Source: Raphanus sativus (taxonomy: Eukaryota; Streptophyta; Magnoliopsida; Brassicales; Brassicaceae). Taken from it: a stretch of DNA of 64,000 bases. The DNA is taken from NCBI RefSeq assembly GCF_000801105.2, contig NC_079512.1, positions 30,149,848 to 30,213,847 on the forward strand. The letters are read 5' to 3'. The notes beneath the pieces are model-generated. The model worked only from the letters and a program-made list of their open reading frames with translations. It was not told the origin of the DNA and made no database searches. Position numbers and translations under genes: made by a program. This document shows positions 1 to 12,179 of this stretch, one piece after another; the stretch's first letter is position 1; each line of letters begins with the position of its first letter.

Positions 1-1
1 A

Positions 2-232
2 GTGTAATTTCATTAATATGAATTATATATCATGGGTAATGCAAAATCCAACAAAATCGGATTAAAAATTTGATTAATTAGTGCAAGGATAATTTTATGG
101 GCATTATTAGAATTTTGTAAACTGTGTTTATGGGTTTTAGCGTATATTTTATATATGTTTTGAGCTCGTTTTAATGATTTCTTGGGTGTAATTTCATTAA
201 TATGAATTATATCATGGGTTATGCAAAATCCA
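2..232 (+). repeat. Pair of ~48-bp direct repeats
   Basis: A segment at 2-50 (GTGTAATTTCATTAATATG onward through ATCATGGGTAATGCAAAATCCA) recurs at 186-232 with a 2-bp deletion and one substitution. The spacer between them is AT-rich with no recognisable content. Just after the second copy (about 230-383) there is a Glu/Lys-rich open frame that ends in a stop at 381-383; it could be a scrap of an acidic protein, but I do not recognise it. The pair may be a local duplication or the remains of an insertion. Confidence 0.6.
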
Positions 233-2590
233 TCAGCCGGAGAATCTCGTGGAAGAGGAAAAAGAAGCAGAGGGAGTGGAATATGAGGAGCCACATAAAC
301 AGGCAGAGCAAAAGGAGAAGGTATTGCAGCGTATTTTGAATGTGAAAGTGGTTCAGGTTCATGTGTTTGATTGTTGAAATTTGTTTCATTGTGCTATTCA
401 AACTATATGTTATTTGGATTACTAGGATTACTTGTTTTACTATATATTATCTGGATTACTGGTTTTACTTTGTATTACTTGGATTACTATGTTTACTCAG
501 TTTTACTATATGTTATTTAGACTTCATATATATTACGAGTGTTTACGTTTAGTACGTAGAATCGAAATATATTTCATGATTATTATCAATTTGTAGATTA
601 TTTTCCTACTACATATGTATCTTAAGATTATTTTTAATGATTATTTCAACAGTTTATGAAAAACCAATTCAATTTCCCAAAAAACTCCCTTAACTTACAA
701 TGTTGATGTGTGAATGGTTAGACCATAGTAAGATTTTTTTAAAAATACGTATTCTGGGAAATATTTGGCTGAAATTGTCTTATTTTACGGTAATAATAGT
801 GTAAAATATTCGGGTTTACTACAAAAAAGCTCGTATTATCATGGTTTTACTAGATAAACGTAAAAACTGCCAAAAAATTAATATGTGTAAGGTAGTATTA
901 CTAAGTCCTTGAAGATTACCAATAATTACTAAGTATAATTAATTCCATGCATGTTTTGAAGTATTTTTCCAAAATTTGAGTAGAATTTTCCCTGTAATTT
1001 TGAGTTATCCACACATGTTTTCCAAAGACATACCACAATCAGTGTGCTATGTATTCACGTTTGACATGTGTATTTTATATGAATATATTTTTATTATATT
1101 TTGACAAGTATTTTTTAGATTTAGTATTTAATTAATATTCATATAAACTTGGGTGTGTGCAAGTATTTTTTAGACTTAGTATTTAATTAAATATTCTTAT
1201 AAATTGTTTTCCTTAGTTAATTTCAAAAATAAATTTAATTAAATATTCTTGTTATGGCTGCACGTTTTGACATAATTTTTATATTATTATTTTAATATGA
1301 ACAAAACAAAACGAACTTTATAAAACATAAAACGTTTTAAAAAAAATTAATATGAGTAAGGGTAACTATTCAATTTTCCCTCTTAATAATCTTTTGCCAA
1401 GCGAGAAGTAAGGGTTAATGGGCTTCATGTAGTCCTGTAAATTTGAAGTTATCGAGTATCAGAGAGGAAATAATTTTTTTTTATAAAGCGAGGACATGAT
1501 TGCTAATTACGGAATATCTTGATCAAGTAAAAGTGTTTTGAGGATAGTATACCTTACCATCACTGTGAACTTGCAAGCTCCATATCATCACTAAACTATG
1601 AAATGTACAGAACCAGAGATTCAAAATCTAATAGAATCCTCTCTTTGAGACAAAGGAAGAAGAAGATGATGAGACACACAGAAACATCAAACAAAACAAG
1701 AAAAAACTTTTTTTGTCTAGTCTCTCTTCACGTCTTGAAGAACAAGGAACCAACGCTTCAGGTGTTCCCAACTCAACCTTGGTTGCTTTCTCCTACTTCT
1801 ACCTCTCTATTGTGAGCTGTCTCCAAGTTGATTCCCTGCAGACCACATTGCATTTTCTGCATTCTCTCTTCACGTCTTTGAAAGAGGATGAGCATAGTGA
1901 CGACATCTTTAACAAACTCAAAGCATCAAGGAAGGTTGAGAAGTCTGCAAACAACTTCGAAGGTTCTCCATGTTTGGATTGGAACATGCAGGAAGACTAC
2001 AATCCAGAGAATACAAGATCATGAGCCTCAATGACTTCTTAATTGACTCTCGGCCAACCAAACCAAAGCATATGATGAAGAGACATTAGCCAACAGGTCC
2101 CAACAGGTCAAAGAACAAATATGTACGCCAAGTTAACGGTTTTAGTATGGTTACAAAACAGAATCGAATCGAATCAAGACATGTTCAGAGCACAATCCCA
2201 CACATGCATCATCTCATCTTCGTTCTTATATCCAAATACAACGCCACGATCTCGTTTACCAAGAACATGAATCTATAAAGAAAACCCCCTATTTTGATCT
2301 CAATTACAAAACTTTAAATTTGCTAATTTGCTTTTCTGATTTTTGAAATAGATAAGCAAAAGAAAAAGAAAGAAGATTTGAACCTTAGAAGATCGAGACC
2401 GATGCCGAGGGAATTAAAGGAGGATCAAGGAATTGAAGCAGCCGCGGAGTGGAGTGTGTGCGTCCCTAAAGGTTTAGGATTAGGTGTTCGCCGCTCTCCA
2501 CACAAGATTACGGCTATAGTCTTCTCCTCATCTTTCTAAATAGTTCAATCAACAATTCCATTGAGAAATTCTTCGATTCAATTCCATCGG
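233..2590. other. AT-rich intergenic region, no supported gene
   Basis: Mostly AT-rich DNA. At 411-510 there are several imperfect copies of a GGATTACT/GTTTTACT motif. An open frame at 1713-2024 (+, 103 codons) overlaps another in a different frame; neither has a recognisable domain or splice context, so I do not call either a gene. GA-rich, more GC-balanced sequence at 2350-2590 looks like the 5' leader of the orphan exon at 2667. Confidence 0.5.
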
Positions 2591-2666
2591 GAGGTTGAAA
2601 GGGCGAAAGAACATCATCTTCTTCATCATCACTCCTCTCTTGGATTCTCCCCTGATTTTCTCACAT

Positions 2667-2828
2667 ATGCATTACGCCAGGAAAGCTGATTCCGAGACGG
2701 AGATGATGGACATCGACTCCAATAAGACTTTCGTTCTCGAAAAGCCTACCACCGCCAGGGATGATTTCCTCTCCGCATCTCGGAGGCTCGTCGATCAAGG
2801 CCGGCCATCTCAAGCTCTCCAAGCAGCG
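2667..2828 (+). pseudogene. Orphan first exon of an unrecognised plant gene (copy A)
   Basis: An ATG at 2667 opens 54 codons that end exactly at a GT donor (GCG|GTACTC, 2828/2829). The frame holds a short acidic start and the motif RRLVDQGRPSQALQA. The same motif occurs on the minus strand at 16470-16619 in a related exon, where the following exon is partly preserved. No continuation exon is found before the next gene at 3880, so this looks like a truncated gene copy. The two copies differ at many positions and by a 1-bp indel near the start codon, so they are old paralogues and not a fresh duplication. The family is unknown to me. What is seen: exon, donor and paralogy. What is inferred: that it is a pseudogene. 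Confidence 0.55.
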
Positions 2829-2978
2829 GTACTCTGCGTTTCCCTCTTCCATTTTTTCTGTACTTTACAAAAGAGAGAAGAGAGACGGGGTTTGGGGGAG
2901 ATAATCGGTTTCGATCCGATTTGTTTTGGGTGGGTGGATAAATTAGAAGTTGGGTTTGTGAATATTGTAATTTGTTAA

Positions 2979-3879
2979 GGGTGTCGGAGTCTTTGTGCAC
3001 CTTGGACCCACATTTTCTATTTTTAAAAAAATAAATACTAAATGATATTTTAATGAGAGGAGATACGAGAATTTTTAAAAAGTGAGAGGGGCATATGGAG
3101 TTAATCTCCACAATTTGCTGATCCGTGAAATCACTCAAACGAAAAGAGTACATTAACAGACAACAAAGTGGTCTCTTTTACGTATGAGATTATTATTTGA
3201 ATGAGCTGGTCGGTTTGGGGGAATGAATCGTGTGAGAGGCCCTCCGGTCAGAAAAATGCTCAAAAACTAATGCATCTGTCGCCTATTTCTGGTTTAACAA
3301 ACCGTCCTACCAGATTAATATTACCTGAAAATCATGGACACTGTTATGTTCTCTGACCACAATAATATTCTCTCTTCATTGACAAACATATATACAAAAG
3401 AACATGGAGACAAGTTGCTAAATTTTCCAAGAATCTTACGGTGATTAAATACTCAATTCAGATATTATTGTAATCTATATCTCAGTTTGTTAGTCCCCAC
3501 GTACTTTTAAAACTCGAGTGGTTCTCATAAAAAAGAAAAGACATTCTATTATTTGTGTACTTGTGTTTATGCTCTTCCTCTTTCTCTTCCACCTAAGTCA
3601 ACATCATCCTTTTTTCCTCTCCAAAAGGTTATTCCTTTTCAATTTTATTATTATCATCATTCATAGCCATTTTTTTAAAAAAGTTGACAGTTCATTTCCA
3701 AGTTTTATTTCTGAAACTCAGAGCTATTAGTTCTCTGTTTTGTTCACATGGTTTTTGATCAGAAACATAATAACTCTTTACTCACACCAGAAAATTAAAT
3801 TCTCCCACGTCAGCTTTTCATATTCAAGAAAGCTTCATTTTGGATCGGAGTATTCAAATCATCATCTAGGAAAAAGAAA
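2979..3879. other. Intergenic region and probable 5' leader of the next gene
   Basis: No coding sequence supported. Pyrimidine-rich stretches (about 3560-3680) precede the FORKED-like start codon at 3880. The purine-rich leader immediately before the ATG (GGAAAAAGAAA) is typical of a plant mRNA. Confidence 0.4.
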
Positions 3880-5604
3880 ATGGAACGAGGTAGTGGGTTT
3901 TATCCAGATTGGAAGGAGACTTCTTCTTCCTTGTTTGGATCAGAGAACATGGAGGAAGAGCTAGAAGAAGAGCTTTTCTCACCCATTCCACAGCCTCAGA
4001 CGCCAAAAGAGCCAATGGAGTTTCTGTCTAGATCCTGGAGTCTCTCTACCTCTGAAATCGCCAAAGCACTTGCACTCAAACACAGACAACAACAACAACA
4101 AGAACAGTTTTGTGTTTCACAAAACAACACTCCTGTTCTGTTCCCTAATGCTGCCGCACATCCACTCATGGTATGACACTTTCTCATGATCATGGAGAGC
4201 CTTAAAAGTCAAAAGAGACTTTTTTTTATCATGACAAATCATTTCAGCAGTTCCCAACAAACTTCTTGGGAACTGGAGTTTGATAAAGAAAACATTGTCA
4301 ACTCTTTTTTGATTTTAGGCAGGGAAGATGATGAACTCGTTTGGAACACGCAGAACAGGGACGTTATCCAAATGGTTTCACCACCACAAGGAACAACATA
4401 GCAGTAGCAGTAGCAACCCCACCACCAACTGTCTCAAGAAGAAAGATAAGGCGCGTGTTGAGAACGCCCACGTGCATTCTGCAGTCTCTATAGCTGCTCT
4501 GGCTGCAGGTGTAGCCTCTGTGACATCTGCAAGCAATTGCAAAGAGTCAAGCTCCAAGATGGCTCTGGCTTTGGCCTCAGCCACGGAACTGCTGGCCTCG
4601 CACTGTGTTGAGATGGCTGAGCGAGCTGGTGCTGACCGTGGGCGTGTTGCTTCTACGGTTAGGTCGTCTGTGGATATCCACGGCCCTGGTGATCTCATGA
4701 CTCTTACAGCCGCTGCTGCCACGGGTAAAGCTCTTGTTTGAAAACTAGTTCACAGGCCTTTGGCTTTGTTGGCTCGTAACTGGGTCTGATTTTGTTTGAA
4801 ATGGAAACTTAGCTCTGAGAGGAGAAGCGGCTTTGAAGGCGAGACAGCCAAAGGAAGCAAGGAAAAATGCAGCTATAACACCTTTCGAGAGAAGCTTCTC
4901 TGACTCTCATTGGCCTTCAAATTTTCAGTTTAGATTGGAAGGACCAAATCTCCCACTTGAAGGAGAACTGATGCAGTGCGCTCGAAATGGTAAAAGTCTC
5001 TTCTGTCTGTGAGACTGATAAAAGTTCACTTAGATAAGACAGAGAGCTTAACTCTTCTTCTTGTGTTTTTTTTTTAACTTTCAGGAGTGCAGAGAACAAA
5101 GCGTGTATGTGTCTATATCAACAAGAAGTCTCAGGTACAGCAGATTTGATTAGATTCCTAACTACACAACACATCTCAGTTCACTTCTGATCCAATGCTT
5201 ATTACGCTATACTCATGATTTTCCAGGTTATAATCAAACTCAAAAGCAAACATGTTGGAGGGGCATTCTCCAAGAAGATCAAATGTAAGCATTTACTGAT
5301 CTTCCAGTTAAGATGAATAACCTGGAAAAAAACAGACATTCTGAACTTCCTGTCTTTTTTTGAAGGCATTGTTTATGGAGTGTGCGATGAGAAATCAGCT
5401 TGGCCATACAGGAAAGAGAGGGAAAATTCAGAGGAAGTCTACTTTGGTCTGAAAACAGGACAAGGACTTTTGGAATTCAAGTGCAAGAACAAGGTTCACA
5501 AGCAGAGATGGGTTGATGGGGTACAGTCTCTTCTACGCCAAGTAAACTGCTTCGAGGCTGCCAAGTGCTCGCTGGGATCTCTAAGTCTCACCAATCACAG
5601 ATGA
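3880..5604 (+). CDS. FORKED-like / VAN3-binding-like protein (DUF828 + PH domain)
   Basis: Six exons fit with GT-AG borders and an open frame: 3880-4170, 4319-4724, 4813-4989, 5085-5134, 5227-5284, 5366-5604, giving 406 aa. The N-terminal half carries DUF828 hallmarks: the [18 protein letters not shown] block (about residues 45-65), an Ala-rich helix region ([18 protein letters not shown]), and later [23 protein letters not shown]. The C-terminal third is a PH-like domain ending in the [15 protein letters not shown] helix. Members of this family (FKD1 and FORKED-LIKE proteins, VAB) bind the ARF-GAP VAN3/SFC at trans-Golgi vesicles and act in auxin-dependent vein patterning. The nearest Arabidopsis relatives are probably At5g47440 and At4g17350, which also sit beside a PURU gene. 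It converges on the PURU gene with 380 bp between stop codons. Exon 1 contains a short Gln tract (CAACAACAACAACAA). The start is the first ATG in frame with DUF828. Confidence 0.9.
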
Positions 5605-5904
5605 TTCAGGATCCTGTGTATATATCTCTGATTATATATACACATTTTTTGCTGTTGTGATGATATATTTGCAAAAGAAAAAAAAAACTGGCAATGTACA
5701 ATCTCAGTCTCTGTAAACCTCATAAGACTTTTGGATAAAGCACCAACATGTTGTTCAGATGATCACATCAAGTGGTAGGAACTATTTCTATGTACAGAAA
5801 GAGAAGGATTGATCTCAGATAAACTTTTTATTCCAGTGAAAGAGTTTCTGATTTGCTAAAGACAAGACAATGGACGTGTAAGCTATGAAAAAACAGAAAT
5901 CTTA

Positions 5905-5935
5905 AAGAGTGGTATGTATGTATGTATGTATGACC
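5905..5935 (+). repeat. TATG microsatellite
   Basis: A short run of (GTAT)n lies in the 380-bp gap between the convergent FORKED-like and PURU genes, probably in a 3' UTR. Confidence 0.6.
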
Positions 5936-5984
5936 TTGCTTGTATGAAGAAGAATCATGTGAGAGTTTTTTGATTTTGTGGGTA

Positions 5985-7626
5985 TCAGAATACAACAGTC
6001 TTGTGTGTCCCGTAAGGCAAAACTCGGAGTTCGCAGTAAGATTTTATAGCTTTCATTAGGCACTTCTTCTCGAGGTCCTCTGATTTTTGGACAAAGCTCG
6101 TCAAGTTGTCTCGGTGGGAAACTCTCTCAACCTGCAAAAGAAACTCAAATTCTGACGCTGCTGAAGAACAATGCAACCCACCCTCAGGAAAAAAAAAAGA
6201 ATAAATAAAACAAGGTGGTGGGAGATGAATCACCATTTGTTCAATGATAGGACCTGAATCAAGTTCCTCTGTAACAAAGTGAGTGGTTGCACCAATTAGT
6301 TTCACACCTGCATCAAATGCCTACCAGCCAGAATCTAAAATATGAATTAACACAAACTCATGGCAAGGTTAGAGGAATCAAAGAAGTCAGAGAAACCTGT
6401 TTGGCGGGGCTTCTCCCCTTGAATGATGGTAAGAGGCCATGATGTATGTTGATAACATCTTTTCCATAACCTTTCAAGAAGTTACCAGACAGTACCTGTC
6501 AAAGAAGGAAAATATGTTCCAATCAGTATATAAAGCTGTTCCTCCAGAAGAAACTGAAGGAGATAATAGATTTGATATTACCTGCATGTATCTAGCGAGA
6601 ACAATAAAATCAGTATCCTTGACCAACTCAAAAATCTCCTCCTCTATCTTGTTCTGATCGGTTGTTGGCAAATAATGATAGGAGATGCCATGCCTCTGGA
6701 GAAACCGCATAATATGTGTGTTTGGAGCTCTTTCATGATTACTGTAAACACACACACAAATGTATTCCTGAATATATATATATAATCCATTCAAGGTTTC
6801 ATTGAGAAGAAGAGTTAAAAGTAAACCTTATGACACATGTTATATCAACAGGAAGCTTTCCGTCCTGCCATTTATGTAACATTTCAACCAGACAATGGTC
6901 CTAAAAACGACAGAGCAATCAATCAATCAATCACACAAGTTCAGGAAAGAACAACAAGAGGATAACAGAAGCAAATGATGTATATTTACCTGTTTGGAGA
7001 GTAAAAGAGCAATCTTGTACTTGGGGTCTAAAGAAGGGACTCGTACAACCGACCTCATAGCATTGAATTTCTTTGCAATAGTTTGAAAATCTTCACCCAT
7101 CTGACTCCTTGGCCACTTCACTGGATCAAAAATAAACTCGCTGCCCAAGAAAATTACCTTTTGAATCACAAACTAATCCCAAGTATAGAAACTTTTTTTT
7201 TAAACTACTGTATATCTGTACAAAGTCAAAAAAAGCTACAAAAATGGAAAGTGAACCTTCGAGAGTAGAAGACGTTATTGTTCTCAGGAACAAACACATC
7301 ATAACCAAGAATGTTGCCTCCCTTTGCAGCAATGCAATCTGATAGCTTCGCTACAATCCCAACCACATCCTAAAAGAACAAAGAGAAATGAAATGAGATG
7401 AATGAAGATTGGATTTTTGATTGGTATATAAGGCGTACTGCGTTACCGGACAATGGAAAACGTGGACGCCGGGGATGAGAAGTGGTGAGACAGAGGAATC
7501 TAGGGACTCGCCGTGAAACTGGGAAGATTTGAAGGACCATTTCGTAAATGATCCGAAAGCTGTGGCGGAGAGAGACGAGTTGGTGGAGACTCTTCGCGTC
7601 GTCATCATCATCATCATCATCATCAT
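5985..7626 (-). CDS. PURU: Formyltetrahydrofolate deformylase (10-formyl-THF hydrolase), mitochondrial type
   Basis: Eight exons on the minus strand join in frame: 7626-7447, 7369-7257, 7140-6990, 6900-6827, 6741-6582, 6495-6397, 6320-6234, 6131-5985 (336 aa). The enzyme hydrolyses 10-formyl-THF to THF and formate and in Arabidopsis works in mitochondria to keep the folate pool balanced during photorespiration. An N-terminal presequence with RRVSTNSSLSATAF precedes an ACT-like domain (FHCPDVVGIVAKLSD, about residues 57-72). The formyltransferase-fold catalytic part contains the IHHGLLPSFKG motif and the D-bearing THFVTEELDSGPIIEQ motif, both typical of this family. The first eight codons are all ATG, formed by a (CAT)8 run on the plus strand at 7603-7626, so the true start could be any of them. 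The pairing with the FORKED-like gene is conserved in Arabidopsis (PURU1 and PURU2 loci). Confidence 0.93.
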
Positions 7627-8111
7627 CGCAGAGGCAGAGCAAAAGCAACCACCTTTTTCAGTTACATGGGAGCTCCTTCATATCCCTTTTTATGTGGAAG
7701 TGCCTCATCTCAGTGTTTTTGCTATTCACATTCTCAAGGCAAAATATATAAATTATTTATTTAATATTAATAGTTTTTTTTATAAATCACAAATAATAGT
7801 TTTGTCAGCATCTAGGAAATTTATTTGGATAATGTTTCTTGAATTTTTTGAAATTAATTTCTTTTCTCAGATTATCCATTGTCATTTGTCTCCTATATAA
7901 GTTAGCTACTGATACTTATTGGAACAGCTATAAAATTGTAGAATATGATGCTCGAATTAGAAAAGAGAGAGTGGGTTCTTGTGCTAGGGCAGTGAATACT
8001 AATGTTGTATGTTCTATATAGTTTTGTTTGAACACACATTTAATGCAGTTTGAAGAGAATTTAGAGACACACCGTTGTTACAAATTGGAAATCTTAACAG
8101 GACCAAATGCT
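7627..8111. other. Intergenic region between PURU and the MULE
   Basis: The PURU 5' leader lies at the left. The rest is AT-rich, with no gene or recognisable continuation of the broken host gene found on the other side of the MULE. Confidence 0.4.
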
Positions 8112-8483
8112 GGGAAGGGACAAAAGGGTTCAAAAAAATCTATTATGGACCACATGTTTTTTTGTTTAAAAATAAAAAAAAAACAAAATCGAAAATAAGG
8201 CAAAAAGACTAAGTAACCAAGAAACTTCAACTTATTTACAAACCCAACCACCGAGATCCATTAGTTCGACCCGACCCAACTTTGAAACCCTAAATTCCCA
8301 AATCATCTTCTCCACTTCCACGATTTCAAACTCTCTCAACTCACGATTTCAAACTCTCTCTCCCATAACCACCACTCTCATCTCTAACCCACCACGATTT
8401 CAAACTCCCATCTCTAATCAAACTCAGATTCAAGCACAATCATCTCAAAACAACAATCTCCATCTCCAATTCTCGTGTCTACA

Positions 8484-11400
8484 ATGTCACCAAAAACTCG
8501 TCTCGCCGAGAAGAAAGAAAAAGCGGGAGCGTCGGAGAAGAAGAAGAACGCCGCCGTGAAAAGAAAAGAAGCGGCAGCGAAAAGGAGAGCCGCCGTTAAG
8601 AAAAAGAGAGAAGCGGCGAAGAGGAGTGAGACCACAAAGAAAAAGAGGAAGCGAGATAGTGGTCTGGACGGTGGGTCCTCGTCGAATCCAACCAAGAGGA
8701 CTCGGAACCGTGTGAGAGAAACCGCAGGATCTCCACCGGAAAATGAAGGCGTTCATTCCCCCACACCGGACCCCACCACACCACGCCCAGTGTCTCCGAG
8801 TCAGCCAGAAAAATCGCCAACACCAACTCATGCAGCGAATGAGGCCGAGAATCCACAACAACCTCGAGTAACCTCAGGCTCTTCCACAAAGAGTCCTTCA
8901 CATCGTGTAGACGAGCAGAACGATGAGGAGATTGGATCTAATAACAGAGATCCAAACACACCCGAGGTTGCCGTTGATAATGAGGCACCAAGAACGGTAA
9001 CAAATCAATTTAAAATGGTTTTAGAATTATTTGTGATAGGGTTGAACTAGTAGTAATTATATAAGTAGTGTAACTAGTACAACTAAAATAAAACTAGTTC
9101 AACTGTTTATAATATGTTGTAAACAGAATGAATGGAACTAGTATAACTAGTATAACCGAACTTCTTATAATTATATAACTGCTACAACTATCAAAAGTAT
9201 AATTAGTTTAACTAATACACCTGAGTATTGAATAACTAGTACAACTAAAAGAATGAAACTAGTTCAACTGGTAATAATATGTTGTAAAACAGAATCAATG
9301 GAACTAGTATAACTAGTATAACCGAACTTCCTATAAATTATATAACTCGTACAACTATCAAAAGTATAATTAGTTTTACTAATACACCTGAGTATTGAAT
9401 AACTAGTACAACTAAAAGAATGAAACTAGTTCAACTGGTAATAATATGTTGTAAACAGAATCAATGGAACTAGTATAACTAGTATAACCGAACTTCTTAT
9501 AAATTATATAACTCGTACAACTATCAAAAGTATAATTAGTTTTACTAATACACCTGAGTATTGAATAACTAGTACAACTAAAAGAATGAAACTAGTTCAA
9601 CTCGTATAACATGTTGTAAAACAGAATCAATGGAACTAGTATAACTATAACAACACCAACCACACTTCTTATAACTAATATAACTGGTACAACAATGAAA
9701 AGTATAATAAGTCTAACCAATACAACTGAGTATTTTGCTTTTGTTTTCCAGGTTGAGAGGGATATGACCGTAGAAGCTGACAGACCTGCTGGTTTTTTCT
9801 TCAATCCGAGCGACTATCAAAAGGGTTGCAAGCTCTCCTCAAGGTGCCGGCAACACGATTTCCTGACCATGCTGAACGCGGTTGATAAGTTTGATGCCTC
9901 AGAGAAGAGTTGGTTTCAGGATCATCCTCAGTTCAAGCATATATTCCACATGGATTGTACCTCAACAAGAAAAATGATGGGATTGTGGATGTTGCTACTT
10001 CGTACTATGCATACAGGAAAGGGTAGACAAGCTTGGTTTGGAGTAAACGGTGTTCCAGTTAGATACTCCATCAGGGAGCATAGCCTTATCTCTGGTTTAT
10101 ACTGCCACTCATATCCAGAAAACTATCAGAAGATAGGGAGCATGAAGTTTGCGAGAAAGTATTTTAAAGTGAAGAAGACAAAGGATGGGAAGGAAAAGGG
10201 TCTGCAAGTGACAGAAGAAGATGTCAAAGAGAAACTTCAGAAGATGAAGTTTGATGGTAGTGGCGATCGTCTGAGGATGTTGGTTCTTTACTTTTTGGCT
10301 AGAGTTTTAAGAGGAAGGTCAAAAGCAAATTACTTCATTGAGTATTTCCTTCTTCAAGCAGTAGAAGATCTAGAGTTTTGCACCAAATTTCCATGGGGCC
10401 GTTACACATTTGAAGATTGCATGAAAGAGATTTTTCATGTGAGGGATCATTTTCGTGATGGGATCCCAGAGGAGGCACAATGGCCATTTCCTGGGTTTAT
10501 CAACCCTTTGGAGGTATATCAATTTCCTGGGTTTCATAAGCATATTTGTTATAATATAACTAATGTGATTGTGTGAAATGATGTGCAGATATTAGCATTT
10601 GAATGTATCCCTGTCCTTAGAGAAAAATTCAGAGAGCCTGTTCCAAACTGTCTTGATGGTTGTCCAAGAATGTGCAAATGGAGGTTCAAGAGGACCGGCA
10701 CAACAGGATTTCCACTTGACATGATTTATCGGACGCTAGGAGAGACAAAGGTAAAAGCTTATAATTTTTTTAAGTGTTGTTTATGTCATTTTCTTCAAGT
10801 TCATATTTAATTAAATGTGTAATTTGTTGTTGGTCATATTTCAGGAGATTATCAGTATTTTGGAACCAGTAGGATATGAACTAGACCTTTTGTATCAAAT
10901 CATGGATGAAGGGACTTTTGCAGACTTGGAACTGAAAGATGATTGGGATACGCCAGACATAGCTGTTGACAGTTGGAACAGGATCCTACTTCAACCAGGG
11001 AGTAAAATATTCTGGCCGGATCTATATGAGATGGATGTGAGGACCCGAGAGCAACAAGAGGAAGCAGGAGGCGAGGCAGGGGGAGAGGCAGGTCGTGAGA
11101 GATTAAGAGAATTAGAGGCAGGGGGAAATGCAGGTGTTGAGGCAGGGGGCGAGCCAGGAGGCGAGGCAGGTCGTGAGAGATTAAGAGAATTAGAGTTGAA
11201 GTTGAACAAAAGCATGGATGATGGATTTGCATTGAGAGACGAAACAATTCGTCTTCTGACAGCAAGAGTAAAGGAGTTGGAAGAAGACAAGATTCAGAGA
11301 GAAAATTGGTCATTCCAAGTTGAAACTGATTATGTTTCAGGAGGCAGAAGAAGGGAGAGCGAGATGCATGGTGATAAGGTGGGTGATAAAGAAGCTGATA

Positions 11401-12005
11401 AGGAGGATGGTGAGGGTGATGAGGAGGATGGTGATGAGGGTGATAAGGATGATGATGAGGCTGATAAGGAGGAGGCTGATAAGGAGGAGGGTGATGAGGA
11501 GGATGGTGATGAGGGTGACAAGGATGATGATGAGGCTGATAAGGAGGATGGTGATGAGGCTGATAAGGACGGCGAGGATGGTGATGAGGTTGACAGTGAT
11601 GATGATGAGGCTGATAAGGACGACGAGGATGGTGAGAAGCAGATTGAGGCAGAGGCTGAGAAGGATGGTGAGAAACAGATTGAGGCTGAGAAGGATGGTG
11701 AGACAGCTGCTGAGAAGTTAGTGCAAGGTAAGTCATATTAACATATAATTTCAAATTATATTTTTAATGATGATGATCTAAGTCAGGATGTATTTTTGTT
11801 CAATGTAGATACTGAAGAGAGATTTGATGAGGATGGAGATGAGCAATCTACACTTCAGATTATGGCAGACACTGCAGAGAGATTTGAGAAGGCTGCTGCG
11901 GAAAAAGCTGCTGCGGACAAGACATATTCACAGGATGCTGGTGAGAGGCCAAAGAGGGTGTCCAAGGTTTCTCATTTGTTGAGGTCTCCTTTTACGCCAA
12001 ACTAA
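8484..12005 (+). CDS. DUF1985 MULE-borne protein lacking its C48 (Ulp1) protease domain
   Basis: Five exons join in frame: 8484 (or the ATG at 8475)-8996, 9752-10513, 10589-10750, 10845-11727, 11809-12005, about 838-841 aa. Exon 1 encodes a strongly basic Lys/Ala/Arg-rich N-terminus with nuclear-localisation character. Exons 2-4 encode a DUF1985-type domain (blocks ACKLSSRC-like at the start, RYSIREHSLISGLYC, LVLYFLARVLRGRS, FPWGRYTFEDCM). Exon 4 ends in a long Asp/Glu/Gly/Lys repeat. The last exon ends with PKRVSKVSHLLRSPFTPN and a stop. In related MULE proteins a similar RSPF-type motif precedes a Ulp1-like cysteine protease; here translation stops instead, and none is found downstream to 13035. 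Intron 1 is filled by a 166-bp tandem repeat. Function in transposition is unknown. Confidence 0.75.
9043..9735 (+). repeat. ~166-bp tandem repeat array inside intron 1 of the DUF1985 gene
   Basis: The phrase CTGAGTATTGAATAACTAG begins at 9221, 9388 and 9554, and a diverged copy (CTGAGTATTTTGC) at 9726, giving periods of 167, 166 and 172 bp. Each unit contains AACTAGTACAACTAAAA, ATATGTTGTAAA, GGAACTAGTATAACTAG and CTTCTTATAAATTATATAAC. The first and last copies are diverged; the central ones are nearly identical. Confidence 0.9.
11381..11720 (+). repeat. GATGAGGATGGT-type minisatellite encoding an acidic tract
   Basis: Within exon 4 of the DUF1985 gene, units built from GATAAGGAGGATGGTGATGAG repeat imperfectly and encode (G/A)DK(E/D)DGDE-like residues. 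The register stays in frame throughout, so length variation would be tolerated in the protein. Confidence 0.85.
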
Positions 12006-12179
12006 TTTGGTGAAATGTTGAACTATGTTGTGTTTTTGGAACTTGTATGTGTTTGTTTTAAAACCTAAAACGGATGAACTTGTATGTGTGTGTGTTTTAA
12101 AAACCTAAATCCAAGCTTGTATGTGTATAATTAATTTGGTGGTTGAACAGGTTGCATTTACAGGTGGGGAGCAAGTAAA

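Noticed and set aside
1713..2024. 103-codon open frame near the left edge
   Set aside because: No recognisable domain, overlaps another open frame, and has no convincing splice or promoter context.
8487..8901. Long minus-strand frames opposite the basic exon of the DUF1985 gene
   Set aside because: They mirror a low-complexity Lys/Arg-rich coding exon; the plus strand has the splice sites and domain context.
10900..11754. 284-codon His/Pro-rich minus-strand frame
   Set aside because: It is the antisense of the GAT/GAG acidic repeat, which yields HHP-type codons by composition alone.
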